A stretch of 64,000 nt of DNA from Pontibacter silvestris (GTDB lineage: Bacteria > Bacteroidota > Bacteroidia > Cytophagales > Hymenobacteraceae), in assembly GCF_020907275.1 (NCBI RefSeq), contig NZ_JAJJWI010000008.1, positions 62,001 through 126,000 on the forward strand. Reading direction: 5' to 3'. Made by a program: the position numbers and the translations under genes. The notes below the pieces were generated by a model. That model had not been told where the DNA came from. It saw only the letters and a list, made by a program, of their open reading frames with translations, and searched no databases. Below, one piece after another: positions 44,068 to 53,505 of this stretch. How positions within the stretch are numbered: position 1 is the first letter of the stretch; every line of letters begins with the position of its first letter.

Positions 44068-45117
44068 CTATCGGTCTGTGTACTGCTGCTCGTAGTATGA
44101 CTGGTAATTACCTGATGTCACGTTTTCCAGCCACTCTGTATTCTGCAGATACCAATCTACAGTTTTGCTTAAGCCTTCTTCAAACGTAACAGACGGTTTC
44201 CAGCCTAACTCTTCCATCAACTTTGAAGAATCAATAGCATAACGCAGGTCGTGGCCTGCACGGTCTTTCACAAACGTGATTAACTGGCGGGATTGTCCTT
44301 TTGGCCGGTCCAGTTTCTCATCCATCAGATCGCAAAGCAGCTCTATCAGGTCTATATTGCGCCACTCGTTAATGCCACCAATGTTGTATGTCTCTCCTAT
44401 TTTTCCTCTATGAAAGATGTCATCAATAGCACGGGCATGATCCAGTACGTAAAGCCAGTCGCGCACGTTCTCTCCTTTGCCATAAACCGGCACTGGCTTT
44501 TCGTTTTTGATGTTGTGGATGGCCAGCGGAATAAGCTTTTCCGGGAAGTGGTTCGGACCATAATTGTTCGAGCAGTTAGACACTTTTACAGGCATGCCAT
44601 AGGTATGATAGTAGGCCCGCACAAAGTGGTCTGAGCTTGCTTTGGAAGCTGAATAAGGAGAACGTGGGTCATACGCAGTCTCTTCTGTAAAGAAGCCTTC
44701 TGCTCCTAGCGAACCATATACCTCATCCGTAGAAATATGGTAGAACAGGTGGTCCTGCAGGTTATCAGCCCAATGTTTGCGGGCCGTGTTCAGCAGGTTT
44801 ACAGTACCAATCACGTTTGTATTTACAAAAGCCAGCGGGTCTGTAATAGATCGGTCTACATGCGACTCGGCTGCCAGATGGATTACAGCATCAAACTTAT
44901 GAACAGAGAATATTTCATCCAGGTAAGCAGCATCCACAATGTCGCCTTTCAGGAAAGTGTAGTTTTCGCTGTCCTCTATATCAGTAAGGTTGGCCAGGTT
45001 ACCAGCATATGTTAGTTTATCCAGGTTGAAGACTTGGTACTCAGGGTATTTAGTTACAAACAGCCTGACTACATGGGAACCAATAAAGCCCGCTCCACCA
45101 GTAATTAGTATTTTCAT
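44068..45117 (-). CDS. rfbB: dTDP-glucose 4,6-dehydratase
   Basis: This 349-aa extended SDR converts dTDP-glucose to dTDP-4-keto-6-deoxyglucose. Motifs are GGAGFIGSHVVRLFV, HLAAESHVDRSITDPLAFVNTNVIGTVNLL, STDEVYGSLG, the catalytic SPYSASKASSDHFVRAYYHTYG (YxxxK) and NCSNNYGPNHFPEKLIPL. All match RmlB. It is the third gene of the operon, with rfbA as its supplier. Since rmlC and rmlD are absent here, its product may go to sugars other than rhamnose or be completed by genes elsewhere. Confidence 0.97.
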   Translation of the reverse strand: MKILITGGAGFIGSHVVRLFVTKYPEYQVFNLDKLTYAGNLANLTDIEDSENYTFLKGDIVDAAYLDEIFSVHKFDAVIHLAAESHVDRSITDPLAFVNTNVIGTVNLLNTARKHWADNLQDHLFYHISTDEVYGSLGAEGFFTEETAYDPRSPYSASKASSDHFVRAYYHTYGMPVKVSNCSNNYGPNHFPEKLIPLAIHNIKNEKPVPVYGKGENVRDWLYVLDHARAIDDIFHRGKIGETYNIGGINEWRNIDLIELLCDLMDEKLDRPKGQSRQLITFVKDRAGHDLRYAIDSSKLMEELGWKPSVTFEEGLSKTVDWYLQNTEWLENVTSGNYQSYYEQQYTDR

Positions 45118-45120
45118 TTT

Positions 45121-46155
45121 TTATGCTTTTGTTGATTCTCTTAATGATTCCTGCCAATCCCAGGCGCTTTTCATAGCTTCTTCCAGTGTGCTGGTTGTTT
45201 TGAAGCCAAGTACTTCTGTAGCCTTTGTTACATCAGCATATATTTTAGGTACATCTCCTGCACGGCGAGGGCCGATTTTATAGTTTAGCTTTACACCAGT
45301 TGACTTCTCAAAAGCCTGTATTGCCTCCAGCACAGTGTTTCCCTGGCCTGTACCTACATTATAAACCTCTATGCTTTCAGCCTGGCCTTGCAATAGTCTA
45401 TCTACTGCTACAACGTGTGCCTTGGCTAAATCTACTACATGTATATAGTCCCGAACACAGGTGCCGTCCGGTGTATCATAGTCATCTCCAAAAACAGTAA
45501 CCTGCTCCCGTATACCAGCTGCAGTTTGCGTAATAAATGGCACCAGGTTGTTAGGAACTCCTAGTGGCAACTCTCCTATTTTAGCAGATGGATGCGCACC
45601 TATCGGATTAAAATAACGCAAAGCGATAGACCTAACAGAGCTTCCGCTGTTTGCCAGATCTACCAGAATCTCTTCGCATATTTTTTTAGTATTACCGTAA
45701 GGAGAATTTGCTTTTTGTACGGGAGTCTGCTCAGTTACAGGCAGTTTCTCCGGAATACCATAAACGGTGCAGGAAGAAGAGAAAACAAGATTGTTAACCT
45801 TAAACGCTTCCATTATCTGTAACAATGCCACCAGAGACCCTATGTTGTTATGGTAATATTTCATAGGCTGCGCCACTGACTCCCCTACAGCTTTATAAGC
45901 GGCAAAGTGTATAACTCCGGCTATTTGTGGTTCCTTTTCAAAAACTTCGCGCAAAGCAGCAGCGTCAGTACAATCTACACGATAGCAAGGAACATTTCTT
46001 CCAACTAAAGCAGCTATGCCTTCTAAAGCACTTTCCTCAGAGTTTGAAAAGTTATCTACAATAATTGGCTCATAACCTGCTTCCACCAGTTCAACCACTG
46101 TGTGCGAACCAATATAACCCGCACCTCCTGTTACTAAAATTTTACCCTTTGTCAT
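45121..46155 (-). CDS. galE: UDP-glucose 4-epimerase
   Basis: This 344-aa extended SDR interconverts UDP-glucose and UDP-galactose. It has GGAGYIGSHTVVELVEAGY, HFAAYKAVGESVAQPMKYYHNN, FSSSCTVYG, NSPYGNTKKICEEIL (YxxxK) and LRYFNPIGAHPSAKIGELP. The last segment and the short distance to the GalE-type C-terminus set it apart from the other two SDRs in the cluster. It ends 3 bp before rfbB and is the second gene of the operon. Confidence 0.95.
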   Translation of the reverse strand: MTKGKILVTGGAGYIGSHTVVELVEAGYEPIIVDNFSNSEESALEGIAALVGRNVPCYRVDCTDAAALREVFEKEPQIAGVIHFAAYKAVGESVAQPMKYYHNNIGSLVALLQIMEAFKVNNLVFSSSCTVYGIPEKLPVTEQTPVQKANSPYGNTKKICEEILVDLANSGSSVRSIALRYFNPIGAHPSAKIGELPLGVPNNLVPFITQTAAGIREQVTVFGDDYDTPDGTCVRDYIHVVDLAKAHVVAVDRLLQGQAESIEVYNVGTGQGNTVLEAIQAFEKSTGVKLNYKIGPRRAGDVPKIYADVTKATEVLGFKTTSTLEEAMKSAWDWQESLRESTKA

Positions 46156-46181
46156 AGTTTATGTTGTTGTGACTTGTATGC

Positions 46182-47471
46182 TTATAAAGTTATGTATTTA
46201 ATATGACTGATTCTGTTTCGGTATAACCCTTTTATATCAACCAGTATAGCGTTGTCTTTCATGATAGACTTAAAATATTCCTCATCCAGTTCCAGATAAG
46301 GCTTATGGCAAACAGCCACTACAACAGCATCATAGTCCTTTCCTGGCCCTTGCGTCAGGCTCAGCCCATAGGCCTGCTGAAATTCGCCCGGGCTTGCATA
46401 AGGGTCTACTACTTCTATCGCTATATTAAAGTTTCCTAATTCTTTAATTATATCAACTACTTTCGAGTTTCGTACATCTTTTACGTTCTCTTTAAAGGTA
46501 GCTCCCATAATCAGCACACGTGTATGGGCAATATTTTTACCTGACTTAACTAGCTGTTGCACAAGCTTTGTCGCCACATACATTCCCATGTTATCGTTGA
46601 TGCTGCGCCCACTTAGTATTACTTTAGCATCGTAGCCAAGCTCCTTTGCTTTATAAGTGAGATAATAAGGGTCTACACCTATACAATGCCCCCCAACCAG
46701 GCCGGGAGAGAATTTCAGGAAGTTCCACTTTGTGCCTGCAGCTTCCAATACCTCATAAGTATTGATGCCCATACGATCAAAAATAATGGATAGCTCATTC
46801 ATCAGCGCTATGTTCAAATCTCGCTGCGTGTTCTCTATTACTTTGGCCGCTTCGGCTACTTTAATAGAGGAAACTTTATGTACACCCACTTTCACTATTA
46901 ACTTGTAAATGCGAGCGATCGCTTCTGTAGCCTCCTCGTTACACCCGGCAACAACTTTCGTGTTCCTTGCCAGCGTGTGCTCCTTATCGCCAGGGTTAAT
47001 CCTCTCTGGAGAATATCCTACTGAAAAATCCTCTATATAGTTTAAATTAGATACTCTTTCTAGCACGGGAACGCAGTCTTCTTCTGTACAACCAGGATAA
47101 ACTGTAGACTCAAATATCACGTAATCACCCTTCTTCAAGGCTTTCCCTACAGTTTCTGAGGCTAAAAAAATATGGCTTAAATCAGGTATAGCATGCTCAT
47201 CAACAGGGGTAGGTACAGTTATAATAAAGCACTGCGCATCTTTAAGCAAATCGGGGTTATCCGTAAAAACGACATCAGTGTTACAGAACTCTTCAGCCGC
47301 CAGCTCTCCGCTAGGGTCTATTTGCTTTTTTAACATCTCAATCCGCTGAGAGTTTATATCAAAGGCAACTACCTTTAACTTTTTAGCAAAAGCAAGAGCA
47401 ACAGGTAAACCTACATAGCCTAAGCCGATTACAGCTAGTTTTGATTTCTTATTAACTAATTGCTCGTACAA
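46182..47471 (-). CDS. tviB: UDP-N-acetyl-sugar 6-dehydrogenase (TviB/WbpO-type)
   Basis: This 429-aa nucleotide-sugar dehydrogenase oxidises the C6 hydroxyl of UDP-GlcNAc or UDP-GalNAc to the uronic acid. It has VIGLGYVGLPVALAFAK (NAD+), FESTVYPGCTEEDCVPVLE, the middle segment KVIENTQRDLNIALMNELS, and the catalytic Cys in GGHCIGVDPYYLTYKA. The C-terminal domain has MGATFKENVKDVRNSKV. It fits the TviB/WbpO branch better than UDP-glucose dehydrogenase. The start is TTG at 47471; the next Met (residue 46) would delete the Rossmann motif. It is the first gene of the operon, with an AT-rich leader of about 110 bp before prmC. Confidence 0.93.
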   Translation of the reverse strand: MYEQLVNKKSKLAVIGLGYVGLPVALAFAKKLKVVAFDINSQRIEMLKKQIDPSGELAAEEFCNTDVVFTDNPDLLKDAQCFIITVPTPVDEHAIPDLSHIFLASETVGKALKKGDYVIFESTVYPGCTEEDCVPVLERVSNLNYIEDFSVGYSPERINPGDKEHTLARNTKVVAGCNEEATEAIARIYKLIVKVGVHKVSSIKVAEAAKVIENTQRDLNIALMNELSIIFDRMGINTYEVLEAAGTKWNFLKFSPGLVGGHCIGVDPYYLTYKAKELGYDAKVILSGRSINDNMGMYVATKLVQQLVKSGKNIAHTRVLIMGATFKENVKDVRNSKVVDIIKELGNFNIAIEVVDPYASPGEFQQAYGLSLTQGPGKDYDAVVVAVCHKPYLELDEEYFKSIMKDNAILVDIKGLYRNRISHIKYITL

Positions 47472-47584
47472 ATTTTCTGTTTTTAGTATCCTTTAGAACC
47501 TGCAACGGTTTGACCAGACACGGCAGTTCACTTTATAGCAAAACTAATATATTCTATAATTTTTAAAACAAAAAATTTACAACA

Positions 47585-48439
47585 TTATATTTTTGCTGCT
47601 ACTATCCGATCTTTCCCAAACATATCCTGAATTACATCAGCCTGAGAGTAACCTTCTTGCAATAAAAAGCTCCTGATGGCAGTACCATAACGCTCATTAA
47701 TCTCAAAATACAGCTTACCGTCTTCTTTTAGCAGCTCAAGGCCAAGTTGGGCAATACGCTTATAATACCTTAGCGGATCCTGATCTGGCACAAATAGTGC
47801 AAGGTGCGGCTCATACTGCAGCACATTGTTTCGCATCAGCATCTTTTCCTCTTCCAGCACATAAGGCGGGTTACTGGTGATAATATCCAGAGAACCTGGC
47901 GCTATATTTTGCACTGGTTCAAACACATCCTGCTGCAGCCATTTTACTGCCAGGTTATACTTTGCTGCATTTACCTGTGCAACCTGCAGTGCACCCTCTG
48001 ACACTTCTAATCCATATACCTTGCCGGTGTTCAGACTTGCCGTTAAAGCAAGAGGTATGCAACCACTGCCTGCACAAATGTCCAATATATGCAGGTGCTG
48101 TCGCTTTTTATGTTCCTTTATAACAAGATCCACCAGTTCCTCGGTTTCGGGCCTTGGAATCAGTACACGCTCATCTACCAGTAGCTCTAGCCCATAAAAA
48201 TGAGCAATACCCAATACATACTGCACCGGCTCATGCTGCTGTAAACGCTCAAGTGCCCGCTCTACCTGCTCTTGCTGTGAGGCACATACTTCTTCCTGCT
48301 GGCTTAAGCTCAGTTGCAATCGTGATTTCTGAAGCACATGCTCCAGCACCAACTGTGCAATGCCTTCTGCCTCCGCTTCAGGATATATATCTTTTAAGCT
48401 TTGCCGGATATGTTGTTTCGTTTGCTGGATGGTAGCCAC
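47585..48439 (-). CDS. prmC: Peptide chain release factor N5-glutamine methyltransferase
   Basis: This 284-aa protein methylates the GGQ glutamine of release factors RF1 and RF2. An N-terminal helical domain (to about residue 90) is followed by a SAM-dependent methyltransferase fold with LDICAGSGCIPLALTA and the NPPY motif (ITSNPPYVLEEE). ELVDLVIKE, preceded by LIPRPETEELV, is typical of PrmC. The start codon is GTG at 48439. It is divergent from ribD. Confidence 0.95.
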   Translation of the reverse strand: MATIQQTKQHIRQSLKDIYPEAEAEGIAQLVLEHVLQKSRLQLSLSQQEEVCASQQEQVERALERLQQHEPVQYVLGIAHFYGLELLVDERVLIPRPETEELVDLVIKEHKKRQHLHILDICAGSGCIPLALTASLNTGKVYGLEVSEGALQVAQVNAAKYNLAVKWLQQDVFEPVQNIAPGSLDIITSNPPYVLEEEKMLMRNNVLQYEPHLALFVPDQDPLRYYKRIAQLGLELLKEDGKLYFEINERYGTAIRSFLLQEGYSQADVIQDMFGKDRIVAAKI

Positions 48440-48468
48440 AGGTTACTTTCTTTCGTTTCAGTTTTAGG

Positions 48469-48476
48469 TATCTTTG
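48469..48476 (+). promoter_or_regulatory. Putative -7 element of the ribD promoter
   Basis: TATCTTTG followed by CAAA matches the Bacteroidota -7 box, in the prmC-ribD divergent gap, about 130 bp before the ribD start. Confidence 0.35.
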
Positions 48477-48607
48477 CAAAAGTAAGTGCTAAGGCACAAG
48501 TATCAAGGCATGCGACACAAGACTTTTAATTTAATATATTAACGTCTTCCAGTAATCTTAAGCTGAGCAAAAACTGCCGCTAAGCCTGAATTGAACTTTA
48601 AACTCAC

Positions 48608-49651
48608 ATGATGGCATCAACCGACGATTTATATATGCGCCGCGCTTTAGAACTGGCCAGGTTAGGCAATGGCTATACCAGCCCAAACCCTATGGTTGGT
48701 TGTGTAGTAGTGCATAAGGGGCAGATAATTGGCGAAGGCTGGCACAGGCAGTACGGAGGGCCACATGCAGAAGTGAATGCTATTGCTTCCGTAGAGGATA
48801 AAAGCCTGTTACCCAAGAGTCGTGTTTACGTTACACTGGAGCCTTGCTCCCACTACGGTAAAACCCCGCCTTGTGCTGACCTGCTTATTAACAGCGGTGT
48901 TCGCGATGTTGTTATCTGCAATACAGACCCGAACCCATTGGTGGCAGGGCGTGGCATTAAGAAACTGTTTGATGCCGGAGCTCAGGTAAAGGTAGGGGTA
49001 CTGGAGCAAGAGGGGTTCGAAGTAAACAAACGTTTCTTTACCTTCCACAGCGAGAAGCGGCCTTACATATTTTTAAAATGGGCAGAAACTGCCGATGGTT
49101 TTATAGCCGGCGTAAACTATAAGCAAGAGCAAATAAGTGGTGCTCCGGCCAAGCGTCTTGCTCATAAATGGCGAACGGAAGAACAGGCTATTATGGTGGG
49201 CAGCCGCACAGCCCTTTACGACAATCCTCAGTTAAGCACCCGCTTCTGGAGTGGCAAGAACCCCTTGCGCATAGTTATTGATAAACAATTACTGTTGCCA
49301 GCTCACCTCTATCTTTTTGACCGGAAGCAGCCAACAGTAGTTTATAACTCACAAAAGCAGGAAGAAGCACATGCAAACCTGCACTACGTTCAACTAAGTG
49401 AGCAGGAACCATTCCTGCCTCAGATTATGCAGGACCTGCATAAAAGAAACATACTTTCTGTAATGGTAGAGGGAGGCACTTTTCTGCTGGAGAGTATGCT
49501 ACAGGCGAACCTGTGGGATGAAGCGCATGTCTTCAAAAACACCTCCAAGGCACTAAGCACTGGCATTAAAGCTCCGGCTATGGTGTATGGGCAGTTGCAG
49601 AACGTACAAAACTTAGGATCAGATTTGCTGTTCCACTATCTTAGCTGTTAG
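48608..49651 (+). CDS. ribD: Riboflavin biosynthesis deaminase/reductase
   Basis: This 347-aa bifunctional enzyme catalyses the second and third steps of riboflavin synthesis. The N-terminal zinc-dependent deaminase domain carries HAEVNAIA and PCSHYGKTPPC. The C-terminal pyrimidine reductase domain carries FLKWAETADGFIAG, EEQAIMVGSRTALYDNPQLSTR, DPNPLVAGRGI (in the deaminase) and VMVEGGTFLLESML. Order and length are standard for RibD. Two Met codons open the frame (48608 and 48611); either is possible. The fRMsr gene follows after 48 bp on the same strand. Confidence 0.96.
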   Translation: MMASTDDLYMRRALELARLGNGYTSPNPMVGCVVVHKGQIIGEGWHRQYGGPHAEVNAIASVEDKSLLPKSRVYVTLEPCSHYGKTPPCADLLINSGVRDVVICNTDPNPLVAGRGIKKLFDAGAQVKVGVLEQEGFEVNKRFFTFHSEKRPYIFLKWAETADGFIAGVNYKQEQISGAPAKRLAHKWRTEEQAIMVGSRTALYDNPQLSTRFWSGKNPLRIVIDKQLLLPAHLYLFDRKQPTVVYNSQKQEEAHANLHYVQLSEQEPFLPQIMQDLHKRNILSVMVEGGTFLLESMLQANLWDEAHVFKNTSKALSTGIKAPAMVYGQLQNVQNLGSDLLFHYLSC

Positions 49652-49699
49652 ATTTTAAAACTTTTCCGTCATTTTAACTTCATTATTCAACATTAACAC

Positions 49700-50182
49700 A
49701 TGGCAGAATCACTTTTAGTAGATGCAAACCTCAGCAAAGAGGAAAAATATAAAAGCCTGCTCCCTCAAATTGAGGCACTTGTAACAGGCGAAAAAGATTT
49801 AATCGCCAACATATCCAATTTAGTGGCGGCCTTAAGGCAGGGCTTTGGCTTCTTTTGGGTAGGAGTGTACTTTAATAAAGAGGGAGAGCTGGTGCTAGGA
49901 CCGTTTCAGGGGCCAGTGGCCTGTACTCGTATACCTTACCACAAAGGTGTTTGCGGCGCCTGCTATACGCAACAGAAAACAATGCTGGTGCCTGATGTAG
50001 AAGCATTTCCTGGCCATATTGCCTGTAGCAGCGATTCTAAGTCCGAGATTGTAGTTCCTGTTATAAAAGATGGCGAGGTAAAACTGGTACTGGATGTAGA
50101 TAGCGACAAACTCAATGATTTTGATGAAACAGACCAGAAATACTTAGAGCAACTGATGAAACTGGTGGAAAGCTGGTACTAG
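49700..50182 (+). CDS. msrC: Free methionine-R-sulfoxide reductase (GAF domain)
   Basis: This 160-aa single GAF domain reduces free methionine-R-sulfoxide. The catalytic cysteines are in GPVACTRI, KGVCGACYT and HIACSSDSKSEIVVPV, the three-cysteine arrangement of the fRMsr family; the last motif with Asp/Glu residues binds the substrate. FFWVGVYF and LDVDSDKLNDFDETDQKYLE are standard. It follows ribD closely and could share its transcript. A hairpin terminator lies downstream. Confidence 0.93.
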   Translation: MAESLLVDANLSKEEKYKSLLPQIEALVTGEKDLIANISNLVAALRQGFGFFWVGVYFNKEGELVLGPFQGPVACTRIPYHKGVCGACYTQQKTMLVPDVEAFPGHIACSSDSKSEIVVPVIKDGEVKLVLDVDSDKLNDFDETDQKYLEQLMKLVESWY

Positions 50183-50275
50183 TTTTCACGTAGCACGGAC
50201 TTTTCCACTTAACTTTTCACTGGTTGAGAAGCTCTATTTTGGCAATAATGCTAAAACCTTAAGCTCAATAACAGG

Positions 50276-50309
50276 CAAGGCCACTGCTTAAATAATTGCA
50301 GTGGCCTTG
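50276..50309. terminator. Terminator between msrC and psd
   Basis: A perfect 12-bp stem CAAGGCCACTGC (50276-50287, with 50298-50309) lies between two convergent genes, with T-rich sequence on the + side. Confidence 0.8.
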
Positions 50310-50355
50310 TTCATAAAATCGTGTATCTAGAATTGTGTTCGTGTGTCGTTATCAA

Positions 50356-51039
50356 TTAACCAAACAACGATGGCGTTTCTGTTTTCAGTTGAGCAATAAC
50401 CGTTTGCCCTCCTTTTGTTTTCTGGCCTAGCTCTACCTTTACTTCTGCATCTAATGGCAAAAACACATCTACACGGGAGCCAAACTTGATAAAGCCGAAT
50501 TCTTCGCCCTGGCTTACCTCATCTTTTTCTTTTACATACCATACGATGCGACGGGCCATCGCGCCGGCAATCTGTCGGAAAAGAACCTCTGGACCTGCAG
50601 TAGACTCTACTACTACAGTGGTGCGCTCGTTTTGCGTACTTGATTTCGGATGCCAGGCTACAAAATAATTTCCTGGGTGATATTTAAAATAACTTACGAT
50701 TCCAGATACCGGGTTGCGGGTAATATGCACGTTTATAGGCGACATGAAAATTGAAATCTGCTTACGCTTGTCTTTGAAATATTCAGGCTCTTCTATTTCT
50801 TCAATCACTACTACCTTACCATCGGCAGGCGCCACGATCAGGTCTTCATGCAGCAGCAGGTTGCGATAAGGGCTACGGAAAAACTGCAGGATAAGCAGGA
50901 ACAGCACAACAGACACACCTGAAAAAATTCTATTAAAAGTGTTATTATCCGCGTTGAAATTGTAAAGCAGGAGGTTCAGTGTCAACAAAATCAACAGGGT
51001 AAAAAATAGAATTCTTCTTCCTTCCTTGTGAATCTTCAT
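50356..51039 (-). CDS. psd: Phosphatidylserine decarboxylase
   Basis: This 227-aa short-form (PSD-B-like) enzyme makes phosphatidylethanolamine. Two N-terminal hydrophobic helices (residues 10-50) hold it at the inner membrane. IVAPADGKVVVIEE and IFMSPINVHITRNPVSG are conserved. The FGSR motif near residue 185 marks the self-cleavage site that makes the pyruvoyl cofactor (cut between Gly and Ser). Its upstream neighbour on the same strand is gdh, separated by a terminator. cdsA is 1.5 kb upstream. Confidence 0.95.
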   Translation of the reverse strand: MKIHKEGRRILFFTLLILLTLNLLLYNFNADNNTFNRIFSGVSVVLFLLILQFFRSPYRNLLLHEDLIVAPADGKVVVIEEIEEPEYFKDKRKQISIFMSPINVHITRNPVSGIVSYFKYHPGNYFVAWHPKSSTQNERTTVVVESTAGPEVLFRQIAGAMARRIVWYVKEKDEVSQGEEFGFIKFGSRVDVFLPLDAEVKVELGQKTKGGQTVIAQLKTETPSLFG

Positions 51040-51075
51040 CAGTTAAATTATTTGCCGCAGGTACTTATATAACTT

Positions 51076-51111
51076 ATAATAGCCCATCCAGTTACATAGA
51101 TGGGCTATTAT
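51076..51111 (-). terminator. gdh terminator
   Basis: A perfect 13-bp stem (ATAATAGCCCATC with its complement, 51076-51088 and 51099-51111) is in the gap after the glutamate dehydrogenase stop. Confidence 0.75.
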
Positions 51112-51161
51112 CCAGCTTCAAAATTATATAAACTTTTGGTTACTATTCAAAAAAATTTTCA

Positions 51162-52439
51162 TTAGAAGCCTCCGCGGTACTTATACGTCATGGCAACTTT
51201 ATCTATGGCCACAATATAAGCCGCAATACGCATCGATACATTATACTTTTCAGAGGCAGCATAGACACGCTCATAAGACTCTTTCATAATACGTTCTGCA
51301 CGTTGGTTTACACGCTCTAAAGTCCATTTGAAGCCCATTCTGTTTTGTACCCACTCAAAGTAAGATACCGTTACACCGCCAGCATTGGCAAGTATGTCCG
51401 GCACAACCATAATGCCTTTATCGTTTATAATTTTATCGGCTCTATAAGAAGTAGGCCCGTTAGCACCTTCCACAATGAGTTTTGCCTGAATGTTGTCAGC
51501 GTTTCTACTAGTGATAACATCCTCTACTGCAGCAGGCACCAACACATCTACTTTAGAAGTTAAAAGGTCTTCGCTGTCTATTTCCTCAGCATTCTGATAG
51601 CCTTTCAAACGACCACCATGTGCATCGCGATAAGCAATAGCCTCATCTATATTTATGCCATTGTCGTTCCAGTAAGCTCCGCTAACGTCACTTAATCCCA
51701 AGATTTTCACACCACGCTCAGCCATTAGTTTAGCTGCCCAGGCCCCCACATTACCGAACCCTTGTACGGCGGCGGTAGCTGTAACAGGATTCATGCCTAA
51801 CTTATCCATTGCTGCCATGGCAGACACCATTACGCCTCGGCCAGTAGCCTCTACACGCCCCAGAGAGCCGCCCAATACAAGTGGCTTGCCAGTTACCACA
51901 GCATGCTCTGTTGAGCCTTTTCTCTTTGAATATTCATCCATCACCCAGGCCATTTCATGCGGGCCTGTGCCCATATCCGGTGCGGGAATATCCCGATCAG
52001 GACCAAAAATATCAACTAAGGAAGCTGTATAAGCTCTTGTTAAACGCTCTATCTCGCCGGAAGACATGGTTCGCGGGTTACAGACAATACCGCCTTTGGC
52101 TCCACCGTAAGGAATATCTACTACAGCGCACTTCCAAGTCATCCACGCAGCTAGTGCCTTTACCTCATCCAGGAATACATCAGGGGCGTAACGGATGCCG
52201 CCTTTAGAAGGCCCCAGAATGTTTGAGTGTATCACTCTGAAGCCTTCAAACACACGTACTTTACCATCGTCCATGGTAACAGGAACGTTTACAATAACTT
52301 GCCTAGTTGGGGATTTTAATACATTATAGGTCTCTTCATCCAGACCTAACACTTCTGCCGCTATATTAAAGTGGGACATCATTGATTCGAAAGGGCTAGC
52401 TTTATCCTTTATAGGAGCAGGTTCTTCGTATAATTTCAT
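51162..52439 (-). CDS. gdhA: Glutamate dehydrogenase (Glu/Leu/Phe/Val family)
   Basis: This 425-aa hexameric-type dehydrogenase interconverts glutamate and 2-oxoglutarate plus ammonium. The substrate-binding segment has GPSKGGIRYAPDVFLDEVKALAAWMTWKCAVVDIPYGGAKGGI with the catalytic Lys residues. PAPDMGTGPHEMAWVMDEYS and the NAD(P) site VQGFGNVGAWAAKLMAERG follow. NAGGVTVSYFEWVQN near the C-terminus is typical. The 420-residue class is usually NAD-dependent and catabolic. It is monocistronic with a terminator at 51076-51111. Confidence 0.94.
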   Translation of the reverse strand: MKLYEEPAPIKDKASPFESMMSHFNIAAEVLGLDEETYNVLKSPTRQVIVNVPVTMDDGKVRVFEGFRVIHSNILGPSKGGIRYAPDVFLDEVKALAAWMTWKCAVVDIPYGGAKGGIVCNPRTMSSGEIERLTRAYTASLVDIFGPDRDIPAPDMGTGPHEMAWVMDEYSKRKGSTEHAVVTGKPLVLGGSLGRVEATGRGVMVSAMAAMDKLGMNPVTATAAVQGFGNVGAWAAKLMAERGVKILGLSDVSGAYWNDNGINIDEAIAYRDAHGGRLKGYQNAEEIDSEDLLTSKVDVLVPAAVEDVITSRNADNIQAKLIVEGANGPTSYRADKIINDKGIMVVPDILANAGGVTVSYFEWVQNRMGFKWTLERVNQRAERIMKESYERVYAASEKYNVSMRIAAYIVAIDKVAMTYKYRGGF

Positions 52440-52549
52440 TGGTAATTTGTTCTCATTTCATTCATTATCTATATAATTAGATACGAACCTGAGCAACAAA
52501 GTTCTAGAAGCTGCTCCTGACAGCTTCTAAAGACCGTAGACGAAGCTAT

Positions 52550-53377
52550 TTAAAATACTTTAAGAAAGGCTACAATAAAAGGCACAGCCATCAGTAAGCT
52601 ATCAAAACGGTCTAAGATGCCGCCATGCCCTGGCAGTAATGTTCCAGAGTCTTTCACTCCCAGGCTTCGCTTTAAAAGCGACTCTACTAAATCGCCCAAC
52701 ACACCAAAAACAGCGATAAGCACAGCTACTCCTATCCATTGATATAGTGCCAGATCCGTAAAAAACAGTGCCAGTACATAGCCTACTACTACGGCTAACG
52801 CCGTGCCTCCGGCCCAGCCTTCCCAGGTTTTACCAGGCGAAACCCGCTCCAGCAGTTTGTGCTTACCAAAGTTTTTCCCGAAAATGTATGCTCCTGTGTC
52901 TGCGGCCCATATCAACAGCATTACTCCAAGTATGGGTTGCCAACTATATTCCCCTTTTAGGTAGCCCAGCAAGTGCAACAATCCAAATGGCCCTGCCACA
53001 TAAGCAACCCCCATCAAGGTAAAGGCTATGTTGGTAAATGGTAGCGGCTTCTTACGATACAACTCCAGTATAAAAACTAGAAAGCACAGCGGCACTATTA
53101 GAAACAGCACTTCCATAGCCAGCATTTCCTTCTCAATCAGGAACACAGCAATAAAGAAAAGAGCACCAACTACAAGGCCTGCTTGTTTGTTTGGCAGAAT
53201 ACCCTGCACTTCCATCAGCCTGTAAAATTCTGCTATTCCTAACAAAGTAAGCCCCAGGAAGAGCAAAAAGTACGTCCACTCACTAAAACATATCGCGCCG
53301 ATAAAGACTGTGACACCCAACACCCCGACAATAACACGTTGTTGCAAATTACTTAGGGTGGATATTTTATTGCTCAT
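52550..53377 (-). CDS. cdsA: Phosphatidate cytidylyltransferase
   Basis: This 275-aa protein has about eight membrane helices. The C-terminal CDP-alcohol signature region is GDLVESLLKRSLGVKDSGTLLPGHGGILDRFDSL, with the invariant Asp residues that bind metal and CTP. It forms CDP-diacylglycerol, the precursor of all membrane phospholipids, and so supplies the substrate chain leading to Psd. The CPBP protease gene lies 128 bp upstream on the same strand. Confidence 0.96.
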   Translation of the reverse strand: MSNKISTLSNLQQRVIVGVLGVTVFIGAICFSEWTYFLLFLGLTLLGIAEFYRLMEVQGILPNKQAGLVVGALFFIAVFLIEKEMLAMEVLFLIVPLCFLVFILELYRKKPLPFTNIAFTLMGVAYVAGPFGLLHLLGYLKGEYSWQPILGVMLLIWAADTGAYIFGKNFGKHKLLERVSPGKTWEGWAGGTALAVVVGYVLALFFTDLALYQWIGVAVLIAVFGVLGDLVESLLKRSLGVKDSGTLLPGHGGILDRFDSLLMAVPFIVAFLKVF

Positions 53378-53505
53378 GTAACGGAATTGCGCCGCCGGAG
53401 CGACAGATGTAAAATTGATTTAGGGCTTTGGAGTTTATTTCAATTAGAAGCAGGGCTAACACATCAGGTTAAATCAGAATATAATTGATTTCTTCACAAG
53501 AATCC

